Assembly (NCBI GenBank): GCA_001574975.1
Contig: KQ965762.1
Location: 144,451-208,450 of the forward strand
From: Gonapodya prolifera JEL478
Lineage: Eukaryota; Monoblepharomycota; Monoblepharidomycetes; Monoblepharidales; Gonapodyaceae
Length of the DNA: 64,000 nt
Direction of reading: 5' to 3'
Position 1 is the stretch's first letter; every line of letters starts with the position of its first letter. The notes under the pieces were generated by a model that did not search any database, was not told the origin of the DNA, and saw only the letters and a list, made by a program, of their open reading frames with translations. This document shows positions 47,375-59,630 of the stretch, piece by piece. The translations under genes were made by a program, and so were the position numbers.

Positions 47375-49699
47375 TCAAAACTCGAACCCCTCCTTACTCA
47401 CTTCCACCCGCATCCCCTTATTCTTCGCAATGAACGCTCGAACGGCTCTCATTGCCGAGGTGGCGAAGTTGCGCGGCCCGCAGACGAAGATGAGGAGTGA
47501 TTGGCAGGTGGGGGGGACGTGGGCTGAGAGGACGGCTGGGAAATGGGAACAGTGAGGGGGTAAGGTTTGTGGGTGGTGAGAAAGGTACAACGTGCGAAGA
47601 TAAAGTGCTTACCAGAGTGGTCCATTCTGCCCTGTGTTATTGTCACGGTGTCGGGGAACGAGCCGACATTGGTGGTGTCCTAAAAGTTCGAAGACGTTAG
47701 TTTGGGCTCATCATCCACTCATCGCTCTCTGTGCACGCGTATGTAGCGTACCTCGTGCGCTTCCTTTTCGTGTTCGTGTTCCACCACCTCTGTCAGTGTC
47801 GCCTTTTCGTCAACAACCTCGGGAGCGGTCAGTTTCGTGGGTGTCGCGTGGACGCTGACACGGACGGTGACGTTCGTGCGACGTGATTCACCACACAGAT
47901 CTGTCCGCCAGAAATAAAATCGCTTGTAAGGCAGCCACAAATGAAATTGGGCGATATGAGCCACTGCCTACTCACCCTCAATCAACGAAACACCTCGAAC
48001 TCCATCTCCACCTCTCACACCCCACACCAGCACCACATCACTCACACCCTTGGCAGCTACAGCCGTCCTCCCCACCCCGATCGCGGGGGCAAGACCCGTT
48101 CCAGCCGCGATAAGGAGAACGCGTTCGTACCCGCGTGGGTTGACGTAACCACCGAATGGGCCGTCGAGGCGAAGGGAGAGTTGCGGTAGGGCGAAAGGGA
48201 AGGAGGGGGAGGGGGAGGAAAGGTAGGAAGAGACGAGGTGTTCCCAGCTTTTGGGGGAGTAAGGTTTTGGGCGGAAGAGGATGGTGGCGGTTGGTGAGGT
48301 GGGTGCATGGGCGAAGCTGACGGTTTAATCGCAAACGGGTCGGGGGAGAAAGTGTGAATGAATGACTGCATCGTATTGCTCGCACCTGTAGGGATGCCAC
48401 TGATGCCTCGACACCTGCGGGATCGCGAACAGCGCCCACCCTCCCCCACCTTCGACCTGCTCCAAACCCTTCGGCCACGCAAAGTCCACCCTCACGAACC
48501 CCTCCGGCTCCTTCCTCACACCTACAACCTCAACCTTTCTCGTCGTCGCAGTCCACCTCAACACGAGGTCGTAAGTGTACAGAACCAGCCCGGGTATGCA
48601 GTAGTAGAAATCCGACGAGGCGTGCAGCCATGCGAAGAGCATGGCGGGAAAGGCGAGGAAGTGGGCGTAATAGAAGAGCTCGAAGTTGCGGCGGCGGATG
48701 AGCGGGAGGGAGAGGAGGGCGACGGGGATGAAGAAGATGGTGGAGTAGGTGCCCATTGTTACCATCCAGCTGAGTGGTGGTTTTAGGTTTAGGGAGTCGA
48801 CAGGTGAGGTTGGAGGGAGGAAGGGAGACTCACTTTCCCTGACCCCACCCCGGCGCGTGTTCTCCGGTGGTGTGTGAGTTGGGGTCGTACCCGCCGTAGA
48901 AAAGAAGTGAGATGAGGTTTTGCAGCGTCCTGTACTGTGCCGTGTACACAATGTACAGAATCGTGTGCACCGCCACTGCGATCCACAAAAAGTACCCGAT
49001 CCATCGGTGCAGCCACACCTGCGCGTCAAGCGAGACTCCAAAGATGCGTCTGTACCCCGAGTTCTTGACCGCCAGGAGCATGGACAGGCCCAGGGCTACG
49101 TCGGTGAGTTTCCCCGTGAACATTGTCCAGTAGAATGCGTTTCTGCGGGCGGGAACGAGTTTGCGCGCGACGTATGCGGGGGAGTTAAGGAGGTCGTCGA
49201 CCCGGATGTAGAAGAAGCCAAAGTTGAATGCGAGCAGGGAGAGGATCCAGAGGAGGGGAAGGAGCTCGGAGAGTGTGAATACGCCGGGATAGGAGGTCAC
49301 TATGACGGGGAGGGACAGGCGCTGAGAAAGTGGGCGGGAGCGCCGGAACTGACGTTGGTTGTGTTTACTGTTAGCACGGCAAACTAAAGTGCGGGTTGGA
49401 GACTGAGTTTACACTCACTGCGAGGGCGACCAAGGTTCCGACCGCGATCCAAGCGTAGAAGACGAGAAGCGACGTGCGGGAACTCGTCTTTGCCATTGGT
49501 TGCAAGTTCTCGATGCAGTAGTCGGCATAGCAAGGAATTTCCATGAGAACGTTCCCGAGAAAAATTCCTGCGACGTCTGATGAAGAAAAACGGCGGTTGT
49601 GACGGGCTTAGGGCAAGAGATTGTCTCATGAAAAATGGCATCCTCACAAGCGAGCCCCGTCACCCCGACGAGGGCGGTTCCAGATGAAATGAGCGACAT
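47375..49699 (-). CDS. Ferric-reductase/NADPH-oxidase family protein, 604 aa, 8 exons
   Basis: Exons: 49648-49699, 49419-49576, 48834-49348, 48386-48769, 47976-48316, 47752-47900, 47613-47679, 47375-47523. Intron positions and phases equal those of the neighbour at 44577-46849, and exons 1, 2, 4 and 7 have identical lengths, so this is a tandem paralogue. Motifs: HRWIGYFLWIAVAVH, AHFLAFPAMLFAWLH, HQWHPYS, GPFGG, IAAGTGLAPAIGV and CGPRNF. The start MSLISSGTALVGVTGLA gives a hydrophobic first helix. Residues differ throughout, and it shares none of the identical tract, so it is an older duplicate. Role as for the neighbour: plasma-membrane electron transfer from NADPH to extracellular metal. 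Confidence 0.92.
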
Positions 49700-51265
49700 C
49701 AATTGAAATCTATCCTCCGTAATTTTCGCGTTGATGCCCGTTTTCGAGAGAAACAATGGGAGAGGGACTACTGTTGAGCGATAATCGCTGCGGGATCGCA
49801 AACCTCGGGACCCCTCACCTGAGGGACTTATGAAAGGAAACGGACGACGAAATCAAGCCGAAACGATTCAGCAACGCTCCACTGGGCCGCGTCCGGTGAC
49901 GATGTACGCAAAGTTGATATGTACGTATCCACCGCCCTTTTCCATTCCCTCAGCCGCGGGAATGCCGACCAATCGTTCGTGACAGGGTGAGTTTCGATCA
50001 GTTTTCAAGCCAAAGATAGAAAACCAGCGTACAAAAGGTTGCCATTTAGTTTCATTCAGCTAGCTACGTTCTGTGATTTTGGACATCCACCAAAATCGAG
50101 CTCTTTGTTGTAATATCTACTTGGCAAACTTTTCTTAGCTTTCTAAGTTGAGCAGAGGGAGCAAACGGGACTTCAAGAATATTTTACCAGCGCCGATAAC
50201 CGCGGTGCAACGCACTTCAACGGTTCACCGGGGGTACCGTCTGGCCCCTTCATTGCACCAGCATTTTAATGGGACTTCAGCGGGTTCCAACGGTCCCGAT
50301 TTATGGTTCATTGCACTTCACCGCGCTGGACTCAGTACACATGCACGTTCCACTACATCAATGAATGCGTTGAAGTGCTGTTGTAGCCAGTTGAACAAGA
50401 GTATTCGTAGTTTAATATATTTTAACGAATCCGATACACTGTTGGAGCTGACAACAACAAGAATCATGTATCACGACGCTACAATCCACTGGCAAATCCC
50501 GATGCTACTCAAGTTGTCGTCAATCGCTCCATCTGTCTTGGTTCCTTGTTGATTCCAAATTGCTTGACCCCATGTCCGTCGACTGAACCCAAACACGGCC
50601 CGGCTCCAGCTTCTATCAGACGTGCTGGTGAACTCACCTGTGATGTCCACCATTGTGCGCTCATGACACAGACGAGCTCGTGGATAGTTGTCGGCCCAAA
50701 AATTAGGGGTGTACGCCAGCAACTGAATCGACGAAGCCGGGGGTAAGAGGGGAGCATGACATCGGAGCGAGACATGTGATGAAACAACAAAAATGGCAGA
50801 TGGATTACCCGTTACTTCTAAAGGAAGACATCGTGAAATGGGAGTGGCACGTACTACTTACATGTTTGGACATGCGGAGAAGTGATGACTGACGGCTCTG
50901 ACAAGCGATAAGATTGGGAGTGAGCTATGCTCTGCATCTCTCAGGGTTGCTTTGTTCACCGCACTTCAGAGGAAGTCAGCGTCAGAAGAACCTCGCCAGC
51001 AAGATGGAGCTTCGCTCACCTCCCTTCGCCACATGTCCCACTCAACGCGCTTCCACACGGCTGGAACACGGAAGCGTGAGTTGGCTTGGTTCGTGCTGAG
51101 AGTAACTGAATGTGGGCTCACCAACGTTTGGGGATTCGGGGTGGTAATTTTCAGGCAAGGTTGGAAAGTCATCACTGGAGGGAAACTATGATCCCTACGG
51201 CATCTACACGAGAAATATACGCAAATATATTTATTTTTTCGTACGGTGCGCACCACGCGAGCATG
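49700..51265. other. Intergenic, no gene seen
   Basis: Several open frames (for example 50509-50790 minus) but no recognisable family. Around 50200-50330 short motifs (TTCATTGCAC) recur, which may mark an eroded repeat. Confidence 0.4.
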
Positions 51266-52461
51266 CTACAGTTCCTCCTTCGCCCCACCCGCGCTTCCTT
51301 CCCTCTTCTTCGCTCCCTGCTTTCCTCCACCCGAAGCAAAGTCAATTTCACCACAGTCTTCGATAACAACGTCCAGAAGGGGTCGGTCGTCTGAGTAATG
51401 AGCAAGAGCACGCAGAAGGATGAAGCGTGAGCGGGGAGGCGTAAGAGTGTGGGATTTTGGGAGTGTGCGGAGAGTTCACTCACTGGAGTTGGTGACTGAC
51501 TCGCCGATGGCCAGGACGACGTCGAGACCGGAGACAACGCGGCCGAATACTGGAGTGCAGGGGGGGCAAGGACGTGATTCGAAGTCAGGAAACAGAAGAG
51601 GTATTGCTGCAGAGGAAGCCTAAGACTCACCGGTGTGTTTGCCATTCAGTTCTAGTTGAGGGTTTAGTGTAATGAAGAACTGGAAGAATGTGAGGTTGTG
51701 CACCTCACAGCTTCGGATTCTACCATCCGTGCACACTCTCCGAATACCAAGGGGAAAGTGCACCGCACAGAAGTTCCCCACCCCCACCAACATCCCGGCA
51801 ACCACCAATCCCCTTCACAACCAGCACTCACTTGGCTCCCGTTCTTGTTCGGTCCCTTATTCGCCATGCTCAGCACGCCTTCTGCCGAATGTGACAGCTG
51901 CAATCCCTTGGGCTCGTCCGAAAATGTGGCGCCGTAGATTGACCGTGACCCTGTCCCGTTGGAGTACTCCCAGTCCCCAGTTTGGACGACGAAGCCCTGT
52001 GGGTCTCGTGAGTGGGATGGTATGCGGTGGTGGGAGGTCTCGAGTTCATACCTTGATGACTCGGTGGAACCGGGTCCCCTTGTATCCATACCCACGCTGA
52101 AACAACCCATGCAATTGAATAACATGTGATTCAAATCAAGAATTGCCTGGGGGATGAATGGGGGACCTCGGACTCACTTCTCCGGTCGCCAACATCCGAA
52201 AGCTCTGTACCGTCTTTGGCGCAGTGTTTCCGTACAGACCCACCACGATTCGTCCTAGCGGAACATCGCCTCTCGAAACATCCAGGAAAACGTGTGTGGT
52301 GATGTCCACATCTACGATTCGGGACAGGATGGTACCGTTCGTTACATGCGTGATTCGCTTAGTTGATCGCCGATTCAGGGAAGATCACCATGGATCGCAG
52401 CCTGCGTTGCGGGAAGAAGAAGCACAGAGGCGAGGAGGAGATACAGAGTGGAGAGGAGCAT
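51266..52461 (-). CDS. ER-resident cyclophilin (peptidyl-prolyl isomerase B type), 218 aa, 7 exons
   Basis: Exons: 52389-52461, 52178-52311, 52052-52096, 51832-51996, 51631-51679, 51484-51549, 51266-51390, all GT-AG. The N-terminus is a signal peptide ([20 protein letters not shown]). Cyclophilin motifs follow: [49 protein letters not shown] and [16 protein letters not shown]. The protein ends KEEL, a KDEL-type retrieval signal, so it should act in the ER lumen as a proline isomerase in protein folding. The usual GG.SIYG reads GSRSIYG. The catalytic Arg (FHRVI) and Phe/Gln residues are present. Confidence 0.95.
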
Positions 52462-52860
52462 TGTTTGGTCGGATACTTCGGCTGGTTGAATTCAGTCAAC
52501 CCCGGTCAAAGATGTCTTTCACATCCCGTCATTCTTCTCTGTATCCTCACAGTTCCTGGATGACGGCCATTTCGCGATCAAGGTGTTTTATTAGATAAGA
52601 ACTTATTCCCAATTTGGTTGCAAATGACATAAAATTCATTTGACACCTATCGGACACACAGCCACAAGGTAAAGTGCGAGAGGCCGGGTGGGTGGAGCGT
52701 TGGGGCCGTGTCGGTATGATGCCGGTACCTCCGTCAGCAGTTAAAACCACGTTGGAATGATCTTCCGGGGGTGGGTTCAGAACCCAAGTAAAAGAATTGA
52801 AGGCTCGAAGACAAAGAAAGGTAACCGGAGAACCAAGCTAGAAGAGCGCTCGGGAGATTA

Positions 52861-53260
52861 CCTTGCTCACGGATCATTCCCCCAATACGGGATTGACTGG
52901 CCATCGCTGCGGCGACGACCAGTACCCAATGTGCAAAGAGCCGAGGTATTTTGGAAACTAAAAGGTGTAAGGAACTATGGGACATGGCCTTGCTCACGGA
53001 GTGGGTGCCAAATGGTTCCAATGTAGTGTTGACTGGACATCGCCACGACGACGACAGGCTCTCGTTCTGCAAACAATTGAGGTATTTCGAATACGAAAAG
53101 GTGTGAGAGGTCGTGGGAGGTGACCTTGCTGCCCCATTGGTGTTGTCAGGTTGTCGTGACACGGGTGTTGACTAGCCATCGCTACGGCGATGTCAAGGTC
53201 TGATCTTGCGAAGAATCGAGGTATTTCTTACACGGGAAAGTATAAGGGACGGACGACACC
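52861..53260. repeat. Degenerate ~130-bp tandem repeat, three copies
   Basis: Copies begin with CCTTGCTCACGG-like sequence at about 52861, 52988 and 53124. Each then carries a GTTGACTGGCCATCGC-like block and a GAGGTATTTYG block. Spacing is 127 and 136 bp. No coding logic ties the copies together. Confidence 0.6.
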
Positions 53261-53529
53261 TCGGTGCCGCGTCCCCTTTCTGTGGTTCCGGGACGACAAG
53301 ATTGCTGAATGGTTCGACGTCACCACAACCGACTCCATCCACCCCCGTGGTGCAAGAGGACGCGTTCTTCCGTGCGTGGTATCTTTGGATGATCTCCAGC
53401 AGTTGTGAGTCGAGAGTTAGTCGGGATGAGCGGTGACGCGATTGGGTGGTGCCAGGCTTCGCGGATCTGTGGCAACAGTCGTGCAGTGAGGAGAGACGCC
53501 TCAGAAGAGTCGAATTACAAGCTTGACTA

Positions 53530-53780
53530 CTCAATCTTGTGGGGATCTTCCTGAAATTCCTGCCGAGTTGGTGCGGTGCGTCGTGTCAATGGGGGTGCGA
53601 TCAGCCACACACGTGAGTGAGCGATCCTCACTGTGACTGAGTGTTGACAGGGTTTTCCTGCACCGACTGTCACTACGTACGACTTTCTTCCGTGTCGTGC
53701 CTTCCGCGAGGTAGTGTTGCGGCTGCAGCGCAGAATAAACTTGGTTCCACGGAGTGGCACATCAAACAACCACAAGACAG
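53530..53780 (+). CDS. F-box-like fragment
   Basis: The plus strand reads GDLPEIPAELVRCVVSMGVR up to a GTGAGT donor at about 53611, with a possible acceptor near 53650 followed by FLHRLSLRTTFFRVVP in one frame. LP.IP.ELV..V is F-box-like. No downstream domain is visible, so this may be a remnant. Weak call. Confidence 0.25.
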
Positions 53781-54578
53781 GAAGAGAACCGATAGAGATG
53801 AATGATAAGTAATACGATATTCAAAATACACAAGTGCTGTTCCAAACTATCTACTCTCTTCAATTGTCGCCGGCGTGCTCCAGAAGGAAAGGTGGAACGT
53901 TAGCCGCCTCGACCTCCATGTCAGAGAGAGCGAGACGTTTGCCAGGAAGACGCCACGCGGAGGCCGTCCACCTGAGAGGGAGAAGACGAGGTGCAGAATG
54001 CGAGGGTGGCGAGCCCGAAGTGTGAGCACAGCACAACACCATTTCACAATTAATGAACTCTGTGACTAACCTGAAATGGTCTTCCACGCGCCTGCGAGAC
54101 CTCAGTCCCTCCCCAAAACACCCTCAGTCACCACCATTGCGTCGTCACGTCCGTACCCCAGGTCGGCATGAGGACCTCGAAAGGCAATCCGCGAGACCCA
54201 TACCATTCCCAGCCCGGGTGGAACCGGTGTAGTGCAGGAACAGCATGTTTTATAGCAGCCTAGACGCTCAGCTGAGTGTGAAAGAAGCCAAGACTATTGG
54301 TTTTGGACCAGGGAAACTAGGGTGAGACAGACTCTTTTAAGTACGTAGACAAGCGGGACTCACAGGGTTCGGGACTGGAAGTCACCATCGGTCAATGACC
54401 TGTATGCAGGTTTGATAGATCGTTGTCGCCATCACTTTGGTTTTGTGCTTCGAAAGCAGAAAGTGTTGATTGGGGAATAAGGACTTCCCCTCAACCGTGC
54501 ACACCGCACCAAGGAACATTGCAGTGATTTGAACGTAATTTGACTCCAACTCACGGCGGAAAATGAAAAGTCTCTTAA

Positions 54579-55436
54579 CCATCACTCTCTTCGTCACTTT
54601 CGCTCCCGCGCTGGCCCGCGCCGCCCCCGGAATACTCGTGCTGCCTTCACTGCTTCAGTGCCAGTCACACCATTCCGTCCCCGCTGCTCAGCATTCCGAT
54701 TGAAATCCTTTTCGCTATCATCGGATTTGTCGCTGGAGCGCTCAGGAACATTCCAGCGACACGCTTGTTTCTCGGCCCACTCTGTCGCGCCTTGCGGAGA
54801 ACGATGCTTTCTTTGCCCCCAAAACTATACGCTATTGCGGAGGTTGTCAAGACGGAAAACTTCCCCCTCTGGATCGAAACCCAGCGCGTCTTTCCCGTAA
54901 TGTGCAACCTCTTTGGTCGACGTTGCCTCTCGTGCAGAACCAAGTTATCAGAGAATTACAAGTCAGCCCGTCAATTGTGCCACAATTGCCTCGCAGGAGC
55001 AAACAGCTTTACGCTATCTGTTAAGGAAGCCCACAGGTTATATGGGCTCACCGTTGCGGCGTTGAAGAAGGCTCCAAGTACCATCCCGGACGTGTGGAGG
55101 TACTACACCGCCGACGTAGTAGCGTTAGCGAAAGAGGTTTACAGGCCCACAATGGACATGGTGATGACAGGTGCAAAACTTGCTTATCTTACCGAGAAGG
55201 CGAAGAAGAGGGGCCTTCAAGTCCCGGTCAGGTCAGATTTGGTGAATGAAGCTCTGAGAAAGTGCCACTACACTGCAGAAACTGGTCCCTCCATGACGAA
55301 AAAAAGACATGAAGAACTTTTTTTTCCGGTATTCGGACAGGTATACGAGATAGGGCACAAAATCTTGTGGAGAACAAGGAATGGTTCGACGGGTGGAACT
55401 CAGCGAATGCGGACGTTGGTGCAGTATTTGAGATGA
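54579..55436 (+). CDS. F-box-like protein with zinc motif, 5' end unclear
   Basis: An open frame from about 54579 to 55436. It holds an F-box-like start (LLSIPIEILFAIIGFVAGAL, about 54685-54745), a Cys pair motif CLSCRTKLSENYKSARQLC then C, and a helical remainder. The frame has no ATG before the F-box, so the true start is either a non-ATG codon or an upstream exon; a signal-peptide-like ORF (MKSLLTITLFVTFAPALARA at 54563) lies in another frame just upstream and might be a separate small gene. Presumed SCF substrate adaptor, by family only. Confidence 0.5.
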   Translation, partial: PSLSSSLSLPRWPAPPPEYSCCLHCFSASHTIPSPLLSIPIEILFAIIGFVAGALRNIPATRLFLGPLCRALRRTMLSLPPKLYAIAEVVKTENFPLWIETQRVFPVMCNLFGRRCLSCRTKLSENYKSARQLCHNCLAGANSFTLSVKEAHRLYGLTVAALKKAPSTIPDVWRYYTADVVALAKEVYRPTMDMVMTGAKLAYLTEKAKKRGLQVPVRSDLVNEALRKCHYTAETGPSMTKKRHEELFFPVFGQVYEIGHKILWRTRNGSTGGTQRMRTLVQYLR

Positions 55437-55690
55437 ACGAAGAACTGGGAAGCTCACACAATGGGTTATTCACGCGGCATGGTCGACCACATTCTCACGG
55501 GAGAGCCAACTTTTGATCAAGGCATTCGCTTGTGGGAAACTGGGGACCGCGTTTGATGAAGTCACAGAAAGGATATTGAAACAAGCTTGTGGGAATTTGA
55601 ATGATTGTACATTAATTTTTCTTGAAGTAACGACACAATAATGTTGAATATAATCTGCTGATCTAGTCACTTAAATCGCGAGCAGCAACA

Positions 55691-57307
55691 TTAACCATTA
55701 GCACTACCTTCTCCCGCATTGTCCTTCGTCTCTTCCCCAATCAACGATGGATGCGCATAGCTCGCGAATGTCAAGTACGACGTGTGTCCCCGGACAGTCG
55801 TCTGATGCCGCGCCGTCCACACGCCGTTCTTCAGCAGCTCCTCCTTTCGTCGCTGCTTTTTGAGCGCCGCTTTGTGGTGCGGGTCTCGCCCTGAGGACGA
55901 CGAAGGTTGCCCCACTCGCGACTCCGCTTCGTCCGCAATGTCCATGGAAACACCGGCTTCGGACTTGAAAGCGTCTCCTGTTAGGTCTGAGGTCGATGAG
56001 GGCTCCTCGTTGTCCTCCGCCGGGGCGGTGTCGCCCACATCGTCTTCGTCAAGCTTTCGCTTTACGGGCTTCTTCGATCGGACGGGTCCTACTGGAGCAT
56101 CCTTGAATTCAACGCGGCGGACATCGTGGTGGCGGATTAGAGTCTCGTACATTTTGATGTCTTTAGAGGGCACGGGGGAGGAAAGTGGCAGGGTGGTGGT
56201 GTCGTTTGAGAACACACGGACGCGGGAAGAGAAGCATGTAGTCTCACCAAAGAACCCATTTTGGTGGAGCGCAACACATGTTTTTTGGACTTGCTCCATG
56301 CACGGACTGAAGCAACAAATCCGCCCGACTTTGGACTTCTGCATGACGGACGTGGACGGAATCATCGGTGGTTCGCTGGTGCCTTCACTTGACGCACATC
56401 GCTCACCTTGAACGTCTTTTTCGTGTGGGGTATCGCTTCCCAAGGAGCGGGCAGATCCAGGAACACGGCGTCCACCGTGTCCTCCAGGCCGAAACCGTCC
56501 TGACAAACATCCCGTTGTTGAGGCGTGACGATGTCAAGGCCATGCCCTGCGAACTCGACTCTGCGCAAGTGAGAAACTTGTGTCTCAACTCGACTTTTCG
56601 TGCGAGTAGCATCGAACAAACTCGCTCACATTGCAACCGCTGCGCGCTGTTCGTTGAACTCGAACGAGTACACGTGCCCATTCGGTGCTACCGTGCGCGC
56701 TACGGAGTGAGTAAAAGACCCACTTCCCGTTCCTTGAAAGGTGATCGTGACATTTGTGACCTTCGCTCTTCGACTTTAACATTCGACTCTTCAACTCACC
56801 CGCTTCAATAATCTTCGAACCAGGTCGTAACCAGAGGTACTGGGTCACGAACGCAATATCAGCGATGTAAAGAATTTGAGTCCGATGGGGCAGCATCACT
56901 GTCCAGAGCTCAGGCGACGGTCGGAGGAGGTAGATGAATCCCTTGTTTCTGCAATTATCGGTGACCCCACCACAGCTCCACAGACCGTGATTTACAGCTC
57001 ACCTAGACCTCGTCGGCAGCTGGTACCCGAATGGACGCCCGATCATGTCGTCGTGGCGAAACTCGCCGTATTTCGTGTGATAGCTTTTGCCTGGTATGAT
57101 GGTGGCCATTACCATATCGTTGGGGCCCTGGAAGGGGAAATCATTCCATAAGACAATCACGCGTGGTGCCATCAAGAACTTTCGGGAACTCACGGAGAAG
57201 AGAACCACCAGGTCGCCGGCCTTGATCAAATCTTCTCCTCGCGACGTGAAAGGCGACTGTGCCGGGGCCGGGGCCGCCAGAGGCAGGGACTCGGATGCAG
57301 TGGACAT
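55691..57307 (-). CDS. TRM61: tRNA (adenine-58-N1)-methyltransferase catalytic subunit TRM61, 401 aa, 7 exons
   Basis: Exons: 57194-57307, 57003-57127, 56800-56948, 56630-56732, 56407-56560, 56248-56338, 55691-56160; all GT-AG and in frame. Sequence markers: [32 protein letters not shown], the [20 protein letters not shown] signature, the SAM-binding [27 protein letters not shown], and [16 protein letters not shown] (the DLPAPW catalytic motif). With TRM6 it forms the nuclear heterotetramer making m1A58 in tRNAs, including initiator tRNA. The C-terminal extension (residues ~265-330) is Ser/Glu/Asp-rich before a basic helix and conserved GHTSYLTFA. No TRM6 gene is in the window. Confidence 0.96.
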
Positions 57308-57735
57308 GTCGCTCGATATCGATAGAGTGCAAGGTGGTCCTTCGAGTGGAATGATGGTACAAGAACAAAGTTAGCTGTGGTCGGATCTTTCAACCACCTC
57401 CGGGCGCACCCAGAGCTTCGTTTTGCTCAATCCCAGCTCTCCGTCACAGGAGAAGTACCATAGTTTAATGCTAGTTTCACATAAATTATTTGTTACCGAG
57501 TCGAAACATTACTCCTTACACGTTAATGGTATTGACGCCATCTGTGGTGCCGACCACATCGACGACAGTAGAGCCGGAGTGTAGCGTTGCCCAACTCTGG
57601 AGTCCAACCACCTGGGACACCGTGCGTGGACTGGAGGCGGTGGATCCAGAATGCGCTGGAGCTTTTCCAAGTCGCAAACAATCCCTCGTAAGTCAAGCGG
57701 TTAGTTGGCATCATGGGTAAAGAGAGACCAGCCTA
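57308..57735. other. Intergenic, no gene seen
   Basis: Between TRM61 and the decayed LRR gene; no recognisable family in its open frames. Confidence 0.45.
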
Positions 57736-59630
57736 TTAAAAAGGAGAGAAGCCTTCCATTCCGGTGTCTTCGTTCTTTCCGTGCGACCGTCCATCATGGA
57801 ACACTGTTGTAATCGTCACACAAAATTACCCGCTCGAAGTTGCAGCTCATCTTGTGCGCCAGAGTCAAACTGGTCTCTGTGGTTCAATGAAATGCGCTGG
57901 GTGTTTGCAAGGAATGGGCACTGACCTTCGCGATCGCCATAAATGGATCTCCCACAGGATGTGGTGCTTGGTCACTGTGCTCCAAGCCTTGTGCTCCCGC
58001 GACGCGTGCAAAGTACCCTAAGTTTTCAAACGTCAGCTCGCCGACTCCTACGATGCATAGATCTCGCTGAATCTCACAGTGGGAATGAGAGTCCGCATCA
58101 ATGATTCTCTCCCTCTCGGATGTTGGGGGAGGTTGCACATCTGCTCTTGAATGCTGGTTTGCTTGTGAGAATTTCAAGAGAGAAGAAGGAAACCTCACCC
58201 TGCTCTCTGCTGGTTTACGGTGACGGTAGAGAACAACTCCAATGACAAATAGAGCAACAGCCGCAACCCCGCCAACGACACCTCCGACAATTGGCGCAAT
58301 AGGGGCTCCTTTATTCGATGCGTCGGGGGTCACTTTAGGGAATTGTGGAGGCGTTGACGCCGTTGTAAAAATATTGTCTCTTGTGCGGATCGGCCCGCAT
58401 AAACTCGGAAAACTGCTGTTGCACGTGAAAGACCTGGGTTGGTATTGGTGTAGGTAATCTTGCAGGTCTTCAAATTGGAGCCTGAGGGCAGGAGGTTATC
58501 GATCGACCTATTGAGTTGATTGCCGCTCAGATCTACTGATGCGAGGTTTGACGTCGACCGAAGGTTTGGAATGGGTCCGGAAAGAGGGCTGCGAGAGAAT
58601 ACGATTAAAATCTCTAGTTCAGGACGTATGGAAGAATGACGTACATACTTGTTCGGGAGGTACAATTCGCTTAAATTTGTCGCAACCGAAAGCAATGGGA
58701 TTTCTCCCGACAGACGGTTGTTTCCAAGATTCAAAATCTGCAGCTTGGGAAAACCGACAAGTGATGGGATGGACCCCGTGAACGCGTTTTCTTGCATGAG
58801 TACAGATTCCAATTTCGGTAGTCCATCAAAGGAGGGAAGGGAACCACTGAATTGACTGGCGCAGTATTGGTGAACTGTCTCTCGCTTACACGCCCCACCC
58901 CCAACCTCCGTTGACGGCACCTACTTCTTACTCGAATCAATTTGCTGGAGCTGAGCAAGACCAGAAATACGCGGATGATGTCCCGACAAGAGATTAACAT
59001 AAATCCAAGCGCTTTGGAGTTCCGGGAAGCTGGTGAGGTCTGGTGCACCTCCCGTCAATTGGTTGCCCATTAGTCCCATTACTTTGATTTTGGTTGACCT
59101 GAAAAGAGATGGGAAAGGGCCAGAGGTGAATGAATTTCCGTACAGGTGGATGTACTGGAGGTCTGGAAGTCCGGCCATGAACGGTACGGTTCCGCTCAAG
59201 CATTGCCTGGGCCCAATGTCGGGTAAGCAAATGCGGCGACTTGCAATAATGTGATGGGTAATCACGTGCCAAGTTCAAAAAGATAATATTTCCTAACAGC
59301 GCCAAGTTTGGTATTTGCCCCGTCAGCTTGTTCTCCATGATTCCCAGATATTGAATCAGGGTTAGGCTCGTGAACGGCGGGAGTGTACCAGTCAGCCCCT
59401 GACAACGGAGAATTGCCTCTACGACTCTCCCGCCGTTGCACTTGATGTAGTCGTAAGCGCCTTTGTCGTGTGTGCAGCAATTACTCCTGATCCACGGGAG
59501 CGTTTGGTTGCTCTGATCAAACAGCTGATCGAAGAAAGCGAAAATCGGAGGTTTGGTTCTGCGCATGCGCGGGGTGTAAGGGAAGCAGAGATGCAATCGA
59601 GATGGCGAGCAGAATCTTGTTGCGCAGCAT
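57736..59630 (-). pseudogene. LRR-TM-SH3 receptor-like pseudogene
   Basis: Paralogue of the intact gene at 60676-62090. It keeps a signal peptide (MLRNKILLAISIASLLPLHP), a cap (LPWIRSNCCTHDKGAYDYIK), LRRs (LTGQIPNLALL, LSGTVPFMAGLPDLQYIHLY, LSGEIPLLSVATNLSELYLP), a single membrane helix (GGVVGGVAAVALFVIGVVLY) and an SH3-like end (AQDELQLRAGNFV ... TGMEGFSPF). The pieces are out of frame: one-base losses are seen near 59538 (T-run), 58440 and 57825, and the junction near 59275 fits no GT-AG phase. Introns are still visible at 58865-58912 and 58593-58650. Dead, or several bases missing in the assembly. Confidence 0.75.

Noticed and set aside
48038-48482. Long overlapping minus-strand frames within the ferric-reductase exons
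   Set aside because: They are out of frame with the conserved heme, FAD and NADPH motifs and have no signature of their own.
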